From positions 1 through 64,000 of the forward strand of contig NZ_JANCLX010000013.1 in assembly GCF_024295805.1 (NCBI RefSeq): a DNA stretch of 64,000 nucleotides, read 5' to 3'. This DNA comes from Streptomyces cucumeris. Its GTDB lineage: Bacteria > Actinomycetota > Actinomycetes > Streptomycetales > Streptomycetaceae. This document shows, in pieces, positions 10,272-19,265 of the stretch. The translations under genes and the position numbers were made by a program. Every line of letters starts with the position of its first letter. Positions within the stretch are counted from its first letter, which is position 1. The notes beneath the pieces were generated by a model. It did no database searches, was not told where the DNA came from, and saw only the letters and a list, made by a program, of their open reading frames with translations.

Positions 10272-10375
10272 GCGGTACTCCTTGGTTAGTCATTTCAGCC
10301 GCCGAGTGCCCCTGGTCGGTGTCTCAGGGGAGCTTCCGTGACTCGGGAGGCGGGGTCCGCTGGGCGCTGTCTCCA

Positions 10376-10395
10376 GATCCTCTGCACAGAGGATC
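10376..10395. repeat. 20-nt near-palindrome upstream of rpsO
   Basis: GATCCTCTG and CAGAGGATC flank a central CA, giving a 9-bp inverted repeat with almost no loop, about 105 nt upstream of the rpsO start. The shape suits a protein-binding site better than a terminator. No regulator is identified. Confidence 0.4.
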
Positions 10396-10539
10396 CGGGG
10401 GCGCGTACGCAAACGGCCGTCACACAGCGTACCAGCGTCGCCGGTGGGGCCCGGCACGGGTCCGGTCCAGGTCCGGCCCGGACACCTGTGCTGGGCGGGA
10501 CCCGGGCGGGTGGTGGTCGCCTCCGCACGCCCCGGACGG

Positions 10540-12597
10540 TCAGAGGACCGGCATGGCGGTGAGCTGCCCGGCCTGGAGGAGGAACACCCTGTTGTCGGCT
10601 CCCGCCAGCCTCCAGGTTCCGTCGTTGCCCAGACTGTACGGCCAGACGATCCTTCCCTCACGAGTGTCGGCCGCGACGACTCCCTTGAGGCCGGTGGAGT
10701 CCACGACCGCCCACACACTGCGGCCCTCGGCCACCGGGGGATCGAGCGGATGCTCCGACGAGGAGCCGACGGTCACCATCCACTCCTCCGCCCCGGTGTC
10801 CGCACGGCGGGCGTGGAGATCGGTGCCGTCCACGGCGTACACGACGCCGTCGCGCAGCGCCGGAGCGCCCCAGCCGACTTCACTCGCCGCGGGGTGCGTC
10901 CACTCGCGTTCACCGGTCGCGAGGGCGAGCGCGGCCAGGGCCTTCCCTCCGAGGAGGACGGTGTCCCCGTCGACGAGCGGGGCCACGGCGCCGGATCCGT
11001 GCGGTTTCGGCCCCCATGCAGTCTTACCGCTCCGGGCGTCGAGGGCGACGGCCCGGCCGTCGGAGCCGTGGACGACCAGGCGCCCCCCGGCCGCGACGGC
11101 CGCCGCGGGACGTGCCCCGCGCAACTTCACCGGCGTGGGGACCGTCCACAGCGTGGAGCGCGACGAGAGCGAGACGGCCCGCAGCCGCCGGGCACGGGTG
11201 GCCAGGTAGACGGCCGTGTCGTCGACCGCCAGCAGGGTCGCGGCATCCGCCTGGGCCGCCGACCAGTCCTCTCTGCCGTCCGCGGCGCGCAGAGCCCGCA
11301 GGGCGCCCCGGCTGTCGGCGATGAGCACGGTGTCGTCGGAGAGGACGAGCGGCCGTCCGGTCAGCCCGGCCATGGTGGAGGTCCAGCGCTCGGCGCCGTC
11401 GCGGACGCCGTACGCGCGCAGTCTGCCGCCCTTGGCCGCGACGACGACCAGGTCGTGTACGGGGAGCGGGATGATCTCGTCGGCCGGGTCCGCGACGCCG
11501 GTGTCCACCGGGCCCCACAGGGGCGTCGGCGCGTTCCCTTCCTCGTACTGCGCGAGCGGTTTCGCCGCCCAGGGCCGTTCCTCCGCCTGCGCGTCGTCAT
11601 TCCGCAGCAGCCACCACGCACCGGCCCCGCCCCCGGCCACGAGCACCGCGCCGCCCGCCGCCAGACCGCCGATCAGCCGCCGCCGCGACAGTCCCGGCGC
11701 CTCGTCACCCGGCAGGGTGGCCATGCGCCTCGCGTCCGCCTCACGTCGCGCGATGTCCTCGGCCAGCGGTCCGGTGCGCCACGCCCGCTCCGCTCCCCGG
11801 GGCGGCGTCAGTCCCCGGGCGATGAGGTCGAGAGCGGGTCGCTGTCCGGGTTCCTTGTCCAGGCAGGGCTCCACCAGAGTCCGTATCGCTTGCGGTACGG
11901 CGTCCAGATCCGGCTCCCCGTGCACCACCTGGTACTGCACCGCAGCCACATGCCCGCCCTCGTAGACCGGCCGCCCTCCCGCGGCGTAGGCGAGGACCAC
12001 GCCCAGCGAGAACACATCGCCCGCGGGGCCCGTCCGCCGCCCGAGGACCTGCTCGGGCGCGGCGAACCCCGGGGTGGCCAGCGACTGCCCGGTGGTGGTC
12101 AGCGTCAGCCCGTGCTCGGGCCGGGCGATACCGAAGTCGATGATCCGGGGGCCGCGGGACGTCAGCACGATGTTGGACGGCTTGAGGTCGCGGTGCACGA
12201 GCCCGGCGCCGTGGACGTCCATGAGCGTGCGCACCAGCGCGGCGCCCACGGCTCGCAGGGTCGGCTCGTCCAGGGGGCCGTAGCGCTCGACGGCCTGATC
12301 GAGGGTGGGGCCCGCCAGAAACTCCGTGGCGATCCACGGCCGTCCGCCCGCCATCTGCGCGGCGAGCACACGCGCCACGCCGTCGCTCCGCACCGCCTGT
12401 GCCGCCTGCGCCTCGCGCAGGAACCGCTGGGCCATCTCCGGATCGTGGGCCAGCTCCCGCCGCAGCACCTTCACCGCCGCGAGCTGTTCCCGCGCGTCCC
12501 GGCCCAGATAGACCTGTCCCATGCCGCCCGCCCCGAGCACGCCGGTGAGGCGGTAGGGGCCGAGGCGCAGCGGATCACCGGTGCCGAGGGGGTCCAT
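10540..12597 (-). CDS. AfsK-like Ser/Thr kinase with PQQ-type propeller (array member 1, catalytic)
   Basis: A 685-aa protein. A Hanks-type kinase domain covers about residues 12-270 with an intact glycine loop GAGGMG (22-27), catalytic-pocket Lys43, HRDLKPSN (135-142) and DFG (154-156), so it should be active. SRRRLIGG followed by a hydrophobic stretch (about 305-335) forms a membrane segment with a twin-arginine look. The C-terminal part carries PQQ-type beta-propeller repeats (RAYGVRDGAERW, RALRAADGREDW, VALDARSGKTAW), the AfsK architecture. It is last in the minus-strand run eccD and four kinase-like genes, 37 nt after its neighbour. By topology the propeller may face outside as a sensor. 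The ligand is unknown. Confidence 0.88.
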   Translation of the reverse strand: MDPLGTGDPLRLGPYRLTGVLGAGGMGQVYLGRDAREQLAAVKVLRRELAHDPEMAQRFLREAQAAQAVRSDGVARVLAAQMAGGRPWIATEFLAGPTLDQAVERYGPLDEPTLRAVGAALVRTLMDVHGAGLVHRDLKPSNIVLTSRGPRIIDFGIARPEHGLTLTTTGQSLATPGFAAPEQVLGRRTGPAGDVFSLGVVLAYAAGGRPVYEGGHVAAVQYQVVHGEPDLDAVPQAIRTLVEPCLDKEPGQRPALDLIARGLTPPRGAERAWRTGPLAEDIARREADARRMATLPGDEAPGLSRRRLIGGLAAGGAVLVAGGGAGAWWLLRNDDAQAEERPWAAKPLAQYEEGNAPTPLWGPVDTGVADPADEIIPLPVHDLVVVAAKGGRLRAYGVRDGAERWTSTMAGLTGRPLVLSDDTVLIADSRGALRALRAADGREDWSAAQADAATLLAVDDTAVYLATRARRLRAVSLSSRSTLWTVPTPVKLRGARPAAAVAAGGRLVVHGSDGRAVALDARSGKTAWGPKPHGSGAVAPLVDGDTVLLGGKALAALALATGEREWTHPAASEVGWGAPALRDGVVYAVDGTDLHARRADTGAEEWMVTVGSSSEHPLDPPVAEGRSVWAVVDSTGLKGVVAADTREGRIVWPYSLGNDGTWRLAGADNRVFLLQAGQLTAMPVL

Positions 12598-12634
12598 GGG
12601 TGAGGCTCCTGGGGAGGGGTCGGGTACGAACCGG

Positions 12635-14797
12635 TCAAGACAGCGGGAGGGCGCACACGGCGTCGCCGCGGCCGATGATCAGGCGTTGGGCCGCAGAGTG
12701 CGTCATGATCGTCGAGAAACTTCCGCCCCGGTCGCCGAAGGGGCTCTGAAACGTCCACGCCACGCGGTGGGTACGGCGGTCAACCGCGGCGACCCACTGA
12801 CTGTCGTTGTCCGGCGAGACATAGATGTAGCCGTCATCAGCGGCGGGTGTGGCCCCGAACTCGAGCACCGGGCCATCGCCCTTCTTCTGGTCCCACAGCA
12901 GCCGTCCGCTCTCGGCGTCGAGAGCGACGAGCCCACGCTCACGCTCCGCGGCATAGACCAGGCCGTCTTGCACCACGGGGGGTCCGTAGTGCCGCCTCCC
13001 GGGCTTGTCCCCCGTCCCGGACGTCCGTCCCGCACCGAAGCCCCAAGCCCGTTTGCCGTCGGAGAGCCGCAGTGCCACCAGCTCCCAGGTGCCGAGGAAC
13101 AGGAGCCCCGCGGAGAAGGTGTGCCGGGCCCCTATGAGCAGACCGCCCGTCAGCTTCTCGGGCACCTCGGCCGTCCAGCGGGGAGCACCGTTGTGAACGT
13201 CGATCAGGGTCACCTGCTCGCCCTGGGTGCGGATCAGTCCCGTCTCCACCGGGGTGGCCACGATGTCGCCGTCCCCCGGCGTGCCCATCCGACGGCGCCA
13301 CAGCTCGTGCCCCGTACCCGGGTCGACAGCCGCCCGCACCCAGCCCTTGCGGGCCTTCCCCTCCACGATCAGCACGGAGTCGGTGGCCGCGAGGATCCTG
13401 GCGTCCTGTGCGGCGATCCCGCGCAGGGTGGCGAGCGGGGACCGCATGGTGCCCGTGGCGAAGTCGACTGGGGCGATGCGGAGATCGGAGGAGGCACCAT
13501 CCAGGGCGAACAGCCGGCGTCCGTCGGAGACCACGGCGGAGCGAGTCACCATTCCCTCGTTCACACCGCGACGCTTGCCGGTCCGCGCGTCGAAGCAGCA
13601 CAGCCCGGATTCGGAGACCAGGGCGATCCCGTCGCCCACCCGCAGCAGCGGGACGTCGTCAGAGCCGGAGCCCCCGATTGCCTTCCACGCCAGGCGCGGT
13701 GCTCTGTTGTGTTGTGAGCCCGCACCCCCTTGCGAGGAGCCGACGGCCTTCTCCTCACCGCCGTCGCGCAGCAGGGCCCAGACGGCAGCCGCGCCTCCTG
13801 CCGCGAGCAGGCCGCCTCCGGCGGCGAGGAGCCTGCGCCGCGCCGGATGCGAGCTCCGCGCCGCGGCGGACGTGGTGAGCCTGTCGTCGCTGTCCGGTGC
13901 GGCGAGACGGGAAGGCCGCACCTCCCACACCGCCGCGCCGCGCCGTGCGATATCCGCGAGCACGATGTCCGGCAGGTGGTCCACCACGTCACCGGTGCTG
14001 TCCTTCAGCAGAGATCCCAGCTCGGCCATGCCTGGCCGCTGCCCAGGGTCCTTGGCCAGACACCGTTGCAACGTGAGGCGCAGCCCCTCAGGGACCGCGG
14101 ACAGCTCGGGCTCGGCGTAGCGCACCCGGTAGAGCAGGTCCGCAGGTTGTCCGGTGCCGAACGGCGGGCGTCCGGTCGCGGCGAACACCAGCACCCCCGC
14201 AAGGGCGAACACCTCACTCGCAGGGGTGTGTTCGCCGCCCGTCGCCTGTTCCGGTGACATGTAGGCGGGCGTCCCCGCGGCCGTCCCTGTCCGGGTCAGC
14301 CGGGCGTCGCCCGCCGCCCGCGCGATACCGAAGTCGATGACCTTGGGACCGGTCACGGTCAGCAGGATGTTGGACGGTTTGAGATCGCGGTGCACCACAT
14401 CCGACCGGTGGAGTTGTCCCAGGGCGTCGCACAGGACGGCACCGATCGCCCGTACAGCGGGCTCGGGCAGCGCACCGCACAGTGCCACCGCTTCGTCGAG
14501 TGGCGGGCCGAGGACATAGGCCGTGGCGAGCCAAGGGGTGTCCGCCAGCGGATCGGCATCCACGACCTGTGCACCGTACTGGCCGCCGATGACGCGTGCG
14601 GCGTCGGTCTCCAGCCGGAAGCGGGTACGGAACTCCTCCTGCGCGGCGAACCGAGGGTGCATGATCTTGAGCGCGACCGTGCGCCCGCCCGGGGAGCGAG
14701 CCAGGTAGACGGTGCCCATCCCACCGCTGCCGAGGCGGGCGACGAGAGTGAACGGCCCGATACGCGAGGGATCGTCATGGGTGAGGGGATGAGGCAT
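12635..14797 (-). CDS. AfsK-like Ser/Thr kinase with PQQ-type propeller (array member 2, catalytic)
   Basis: A 720-aa protein with the same layout as its neighbour. The kinase domain has glycine loop GSGGMG (23-28), Lys44, HRDLKPSN (136-143) and DFG (155-157), all intact. ARRRLLAAGGGLLAAGG then starts a hydrophobic segment near residue 325. Propeller repeats follow (CCFDARTGKRRG, ALDAESGRLLWDQ, AVDRRTHRVAW). The upstream pseudokinase stop is only 5 nt away, so translation is probably coupled. It is an active kinase by residues; the substrate is unknown but plausibly a component of the adjacent secretion system. Confidence 0.88.
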   Translation of the reverse strand: MPHPLTHDDPSRIGPFTLVARLGSGGMGTVYLARSPGGRTVALKIMHPRFAAQEEFRTRFRLETDAARVIGGQYGAQVVDADPLADTPWLATAYVLGPPLDEAVALCGALPEPAVRAIGAVLCDALGQLHRSDVVHRDLKPSNILLTVTGPKVIDFGIARAAGDARLTRTGTAAGTPAYMSPEQATGGEHTPASEVFALAGVLVFAATGRPPFGTGQPADLLYRVRYAEPELSAVPEGLRLTLQRCLAKDPGQRPGMAELGSLLKDSTGDVVDHLPDIVLADIARRGAAVWEVRPSRLAAPDSDDRLTTSAAARSSHPARRRLLAAGGGLLAAGGAAAVWALLRDGGEEKAVGSSQGGAGSQHNRAPRLAWKAIGGSGSDDVPLLRVGDGIALVSESGLCCFDARTGKRRGVNEGMVTRSAVVSDGRRLFALDGASSDLRIAPVDFATGTMRSPLATLRGIAAQDARILAATDSVLIVEGKARKGWVRAAVDPGTGHELWRRRMGTPGDGDIVATPVETGLIRTQGEQVTLIDVHNGAPRWTAEVPEKLTGGLLIGARHTFSAGLLFLGTWELVALRLSDGKRAWGFGAGRTSGTGDKPGRRHYGPPVVQDGLVYAAERERGLVALDAESGRLLWDQKKGDGPVLEFGATPAADDGYIYVSPDNDSQWVAAVDRRTHRVAWTFQSPFGDRGGSFSTIMTHSAAQRLIIGRGDAVCALPLS

Positions 14798-14802
14798 CGG
14801 TA

Positions 14803-16932
14803 TCAGTCCACCGGCAGGGCGTAGAGGGCTCCGCCGTTCACCACGACGGCCATTCCTGGTGCGCTGGTCACGTATCCGCTCAATCCACCGGCCTGCTGTC
14901 CGGAGCCCACGGGCGCGAAGCGCCAGCGTGGCGAGCCGTCGGCCGCGTCGAACGCATCGACCTCAGAGCCGTTCCGCTGGAACACCATGCGTCCCGTGTG
15001 ACTCAGTGCGGTCTCGCTGTACTGCATGGGCTCGGTGGACGTGAAAGCGGGACCGTGCCGCCAGCGTTGCTCACCGCGGCGGGTGTCGACGGCGTGCGTG
15101 TCGCTGTTGTCGTCGGTGAAGAAGAGGGTCCGACCATGGACCACCGGTGCGGTGTAGAGAGAGCCCTCGGTGGTGAAGCGCCAGCGCCGCTCGCCGCTGG
15201 AGAGGTCGTGTGCCTGCATGGCGTTCTGGTCGTAGGAAATCAAGAGGTCACCGGGTGCTGTCATCCTGATGTTGTTGGCGTCGGAGCTCACGCTCTGATA
15301 GCTCCGCCTCCACAGCTTCCGGCCGCTCCGCGCATCCAGCGCGAGATAGGACCACGGCCCCTCGGACAGCCGACGTGTGCCCATCGGGACGAGCAGGGCG
15401 CCCCCGTGCAGCACGCCCTGCCCGGCGAACGCGGTGCCGCCGGTGAGCGGGACCGGGGTACGCCACAGCTCCCGGCGCCGCGCGACGTCATAGGCGACGA
15501 CCACCTGTTCCTCCTCTCTTCCTCCATCCGTTATCCGCCCGGCCAAGAACCAGAGCGTGTGCCCTTCGGCCCCCCAAACGGCGGCAAAGAGCGGGCGGCC
15601 TTCGGAACCGTCGTAGCGCCGCTCGGTCCACACGACCTTGCCGGTACGGACGGAAACCACCGAGAACTCGGTGCCCGACAGCGTCAGGAAGAGGCCACCA
15701 TCGAACAAGGTGAGGTCGCCGGTGGGCAGCAGGTCGTCCCGGCTCCACAACTGCTTGCCGTCCCGGAGATGCACCGCCGACAGCACCTTCTTGCTCATGA
15801 GGAGAGCGACGCTCCCCCGCGATATCAACGGCGGCCGCACCAGCGCCTCGTCGACCGTCAGCCGCCACAGCGGAGCGGGCGCGGTTCCCCGGACCCGGGG
15901 CACCGGCCGACTCCGGCGCGGGCCGTCGTTGAAAGCCCTGGCCGCCCCGGCCCCGGCCGCACCCAGGGCGAGTCCGGCCGCGCCGGTCAGCGCGCCGAGG
16001 GTGACCGCGCGCCGGGACGGCCGCGATCGTTCTCCGACCGACTCCGGGTCCGTCGGCGGCGCGAGGGGCACCATCACCGGATGGCGCGCCGCCTGTGCGG
16101 CCAAGGTCGCCCGGACGGATTCCGGCAGCGCCGTGCCACTGGTGGCGAACTCACGGGCCAGCGTGCGCGGTTCCGGCCGTTCGGCGGGATCCGCGGACAG
16201 ACAGGCGGCGATCAGGGCCCGCAGGCCATCCGGCAGGACGGCAGGATCGGCGTCGGTCCGGCCCGTCGCCGCGTGGACCAGCACCGTCCCGAGCGCATAG
16301 AGGTCGTCTTGAGGTCTCAGCGGTGCACCCGCATGCCGACCGGGCGGCAGGGTGGATGACACGGCACCGTGAAGCACCCCGGCGCGGCGCCCGGCGTCCA
16401 GTGAGACCGCGCGGGCCAGTCCGTAGCCGGTCAGTCGTGGCCCATCGAGGGTCAGGAGGACGGATCCCGGCGATATCCCCGCGTGGACGAGGCCGTTGGC
16501 GTGCGCCACCGCGAGGCACTCGGCCAGCGCCGCTCCCAGCGCGCGCACGGTGGACTCCGGGAGCGGACCGCCGTGCGCGGCGAGCGCGGCGGGCAGCGTC
16601 AGCGCGGGGGCGCAGTCGTGGGCGATCCACGGAAGGTCCGCCCCGGCCGGTGCGACATCGAGAACCGGCGCCGCCCAACGTCCTGTCAGACGACGGGAGT
16701 TCTCGGCCTCGGCCCGGAAGCGGACCGCGTACCCGGGATCCTCGGCGAGCGATGCGTGCGGGAGCGTCAGAACCACCACCCGGCCGGTCCGGTCGTCCCG
16801 CGCGAGACGACGCCGCGCGTCCTCGGCGTGGTCCGGGACATCCAGGGTGTCCACAACGCGGTACGGGCCGATCCTCAAGGGACCATCCTGGTCGGAGCGC
16901 TCCGGGTGGGCGTCCGCATTCGGCGGTGTCAT
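14803..16932 (-). CDS. Pseudokinase with PQQ-type propeller (array member 3)
   Basis: A 709-aa protein with kinase-like N-terminal fold, twin-Arg membrane segment (SRRAVTLGALTGAAG, about 345-370) and propeller repeats (SAVHLRDGKQLWSRD, LALDARSGRKLWRR). The kinase core is degenerate: the glycine loop is absent, the VAIK position reads VVVLTL without Lys, HRDLKPSN became HAGISPGS (151-158) and DFG became GYG (170-172). Catalysis by the usual mechanism is not expected. The ATG at 16930-16932 is chosen over the longer open frame because GGGAAGGA precedes it. The gap to the upstream gene is 11 nt. It likely acts as a scaffold or regulator of the active members. Confidence 0.87.
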   Translation of the reverse strand: MTPPNADAHPERSDQDGPLRIGPYRVVDTLDVPDHAEDARRRLARDDRTGRVVVLTLPHASLAEDPGYAVRFRAEAENSRRLTGRWAAPVLDVAPAGADLPWIAHDCAPALTLPAALAAHGGPLPESTVRALGAALAECLAVAHANGLVHAGISPGSVLLTLDGPRLTGYGLARAVSLDAGRRAGVLHGAVSSTLPPGRHAGAPLRPQDDLYALGTVLVHAATGRTDADPAVLPDGLRALIAACLSADPAERPEPRTLAREFATSGTALPESVRATLAAQAARHPVMVPLAPPTDPESVGERSRPSRRAVTLGALTGAAGLALGAAGAGAARAFNDGPRRSRPVPRVRGTAPAPLWRLTVDEALVRPPLISRGSVALLMSKKVLSAVHLRDGKQLWSRDDLLPTGDLTLFDGGLFLTLSGTEFSVVSVRTGKVVWTERRYDGSEGRPLFAAVWGAEGHTLWFLAGRITDGGREEEQVVVAYDVARRRELWRTPVPLTGGTAFAGQGVLHGGALLVPMGTRRLSEGPWSYLALDARSGRKLWRRSYQSVSSDANNIRMTAPGDLLISYDQNAMQAHDLSSGERRWRFTTEGSLYTAPVVHGRTLFFTDDNSDTHAVDTRRGEQRWRHGPAFTSTEPMQYSETALSHTGRMVFQRNGSEVDAFDAADGSPRWRFAPVGSGQQAGGLSGYVTSAPGMAVVVNGGALYALPVD

Positions 16933-16943
16933 GGGTCCTTCCC

Positions 16944-19226
16944 CTAGTCCATGGGCAGCGCGTAGACGCCACGCCCGTCGACCACGACCGCCGTATCGTC
17001 CGTGAGTGCCACCCTGCGCCGCCGCGGCCCTGCTCCGCCGACATCGGTGAAACGCCACAGCAGCGAACCGTCCGCGGCGTCGAAGGCGTCCACCTCGGCA
17101 TCATTGGCCATGAGCACCCTTCGCCCCGATGGGCTGACGAGTGTGTCGGGAGTGTCCGGCGCCGCCGCGGTCTCCAGGGCGAACCCGTAGGCACGTTGCC
17201 AGCGGACCGTTCCCGTGCGGGCCTCGACGGCGTGCAGCGCGTAGCCGCCGTCGGCGACGTACGCCGTCTTCCCGTGGACGTACGGCAGGCCGAAATCCGT
17301 GAGGCGGCCCTTGGCGTCCTTCCCGAGCGACCGGAGGGACCACGCGCTCCGGCTGCCGTCGAGGGGGTCGTAACCACGCAGGGTGCCGGCGACGGCCGCG
17401 ATCAGCGTGCTGTATCCGTCGCTGGTGACGAACCCTTCCGCCGCCACGCCCCGGTACACCCGCTGCCAGAGCCGCTTCCCGCTCTCGCGGGCCAGGGCGA
17501 TGGCCCGTCCGCCGGCTTTGCCACCACCGTCCATGACGAGCAGCGCATCCTTCAGCAGATGTCCACTGGCGATTTCCCCGGGCAAGGTGCGGCGCCAGGT
17601 CTCTGTGCGGGTGTCGATGTCGAAGGCGACCGCGGCCTGGCGGTCACCCGTCACCGTGAACCAGGCCGTGGCCCCGTCCACCGCCAGAAGGCGTCCGAAC
17701 ACGGCCCGAGCACCGTGCCGGTAGTCCTTGCTGCGCCAGCGCACCCGGCCGGTCGGCGCATCCAGCGCCACCAGTCCGTCCCCCGGGACGAACAACGTCT
17801 CCCCGCCGGTCGCCCAAGGTGCCCCGGCGGGACGCAGCCCGTCACGTGTCCACAGCCGCTTGCCGGTGCGCAGATCGATCCCGTGGACCGCTGTCTTCCC
17901 CGTCAGGACCACGACCCTGTCCCGCCAGACGAGAGGGGCGTAGAGGGGGGCCGCTCCCCCGATGTCGTGCCGCCAACGAGGCTGGGGCGGCGCTCCCTCG
18001 GCGCGGCGGCGTGAGCGATGGGCGGCGGCGAGGCGTTCGGCGGGGGTCGGGGGAGGCGGGTCGTCGGGCGCCGTCGCAGCCCAGGTGACACCGGCGCCCA
18101 CCGCGACGCCCGCGGTGCCGCAGACGGCGCCGACGAGGAGCCCGCGCCGCGACGGACCGGTGGTTGTCGACGGCGGCTCGGCGGACCGCGGCGGCTCTCC
18201 ACTGTCGCCGGGTGTCGCAACCCCCTCCGCCGGTTGCGGAGAAGGCTCCCGCTCGGCCTCGACCTCGGCGTCCAGCACCGCCGAGGACTGTTCCGACAGT
18301 GCGGCGATCACTCGCCCCGGCAGCCAGCCCGGCCCCAGCAGTGCCGCGGCCGGACTCACCGCGCCGCTGTCCTGGACGGTCGCGCTCCATCCCGCGGGAC
18401 GCATGCCGACCGCGGACGGGGCAGCGGGGTCACCGACGCCCCCACCACGGGCCAGTTCCTCCAGCAGTGCCTGAGCGGTCGGCCGGTCCACCGGGTCCGG
18501 AGCGAGACAGGCTCCGAGAACGTCCCTCAGTTCGTCCGGCAGCGAGGCCGCGTCGGGCTCCAGCCGACCCGTCGCCGCGTACGCCAGGACCGCGCCCAGC
18601 GAGAAGACATCGCCCAGAGGGCGCGGCCGCCCGCCCGAACGCTGCTCCGGCGGCAGTACGGCGAGGGTCACCCCCGGCAGGTCCGCCCGCACCTCACCAT
18701 CCGGCCCCGCCGCCCGCACGGCTCCGAATCCGGCGAGCCGTGGCCCGTCCCCCGCAACGAACACGGTGTCCGGTGCGATCCCCGCGTGGGACGTGCCGGT
18801 GGTGTGGATCCAGACCAGTGTCTCGGCCAGGGCGGCACCGAGCGCGCGCACGGTGGCGGCGGGCAGCGGGCCGCCGTGCGCCTCCAGTGCGGCGGGCAGC
18901 GGCAGCATGGGCAGATAGGGCGAAGCGCACCACGGTGGCTCGGCGGGCTCTCCCGCGAGTTCCACGACCGGAGCGAGCCAGCCGGGCGGACTGCTGCCGG
19001 CCAGCAGATGGGCCCGTTCCGCCTCCGCCAGGAAGCGTCCGCGACCGTCCCGGTCGTCAGCGGAATCCGGCAGCGGCGTGGTGAGCACGACCGTCCTGGT
19101 GCCGCCCGCGCCGCGGGCGATGAACTGCCGGGCCGTCACCGTGAACTCGCCCGTCCCCCGGGTCAGTCTCGCGATGAGGTGGTAGGGGCCGATTTTCCGT
19201 GGATCGTCCGTGGTCAGCGGTTCCAC
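16944..19226 (-). CDS. Pseudokinase with PQQ-type propeller (array member 4)
   Basis: A 760-aa protein, first of the four after eccD (39 nt gap). The kinase fold is kept but the catalytic residues are lost: no glycine loop (LTRGTGEF), no Lys at VVLTTP, HAGIAPDT (147-154) in place of HRDLKPSN, and GFG (166-168) in place of DFG. A long acidic/proline linker (about 270-360) leads to SRRGLLVGAVCGTAGVAVG, a membrane segment with Arg-Arg, then propeller repeats (HGIDLRTGKRLWTRD, VALDAPTGRVRWRS). The HAGI pattern is shared with array member 3, so both descend from one inactivated ancestor. It starts with GTG. Confidence 0.86.
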   Translation of the reverse strand: MEPLTTDDPRKIGPYHLIARLTRGTGEFTVTARQFIARGAGGTRTVVLTTPLPDSADDRDGRGRFLAEAERAHLLAGSSPPGWLAPVVELAGEPAEPPWCASPYLPMLPLPAALEAHGGPLPAATVRALGAALAETLVWIHTTGTSHAGIAPDTVFVAGDGPRLAGFGAVRAAGPDGEVRADLPGVTLAVLPPEQRSGGRPRPLGDVFSLGAVLAYAATGRLEPDAASLPDELRDVLGACLAPDPVDRPTAQALLEELARGGGVGDPAAPSAVGMRPAGWSATVQDSGAVSPAAALLGPGWLPGRVIAALSEQSSAVLDAEVEAEREPSPQPAEGVATPGDSGEPPRSAEPPSTTTGPSRRGLLVGAVCGTAGVAVGAGVTWAATAPDDPPPPTPAERLAAAHRSRRRAEGAPPQPRWRHDIGGAAPLYAPLVWRDRVVVLTGKTAVHGIDLRTGKRLWTRDGLRPAGAPWATGGETLFVPGDGLVALDAPTGRVRWRSKDYRHGARAVFGRLLAVDGATAWFTVTGDRQAAVAFDIDTRTETWRRTLPGEIASGHLLKDALLVMDGGGKAGGRAIALARESGKRLWQRVYRGVAAEGFVTSDGYSTLIAAVAGTLRGYDPLDGSRSAWSLRSLGKDAKGRLTDFGLPYVHGKTAYVADGGYALHAVEARTGTVRWQRAYGFALETAAAPDTPDTLVSPSGRRVLMANDAEVDAFDAADGSLLWRFTDVGGAGPRRRRVALTDDTAVVVDGRGVYALPMD

Positions 19227-19265
19227 ACGTGGGCCCTGCCTCCCCCGGGAGGACTGAACCTCCGG

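Noticed and set aside
7444..10341. 965-codon plus-strand frame antisense to pnp and rpsO
   Set aside because: Low-complexity Gly/Asp/Leu/Val composition typical of frame shadows in high-GC DNA, with no ribosome binding site or domain.
10540..19226. Quinoprotein dehydrogenase function from the PQQ-type repeats
   Set aside because: The repeats are attached to kinase folds and a membrane anchor as in AfsK, and I see no cofactor-binding or dehydrogenase catalytic signature.
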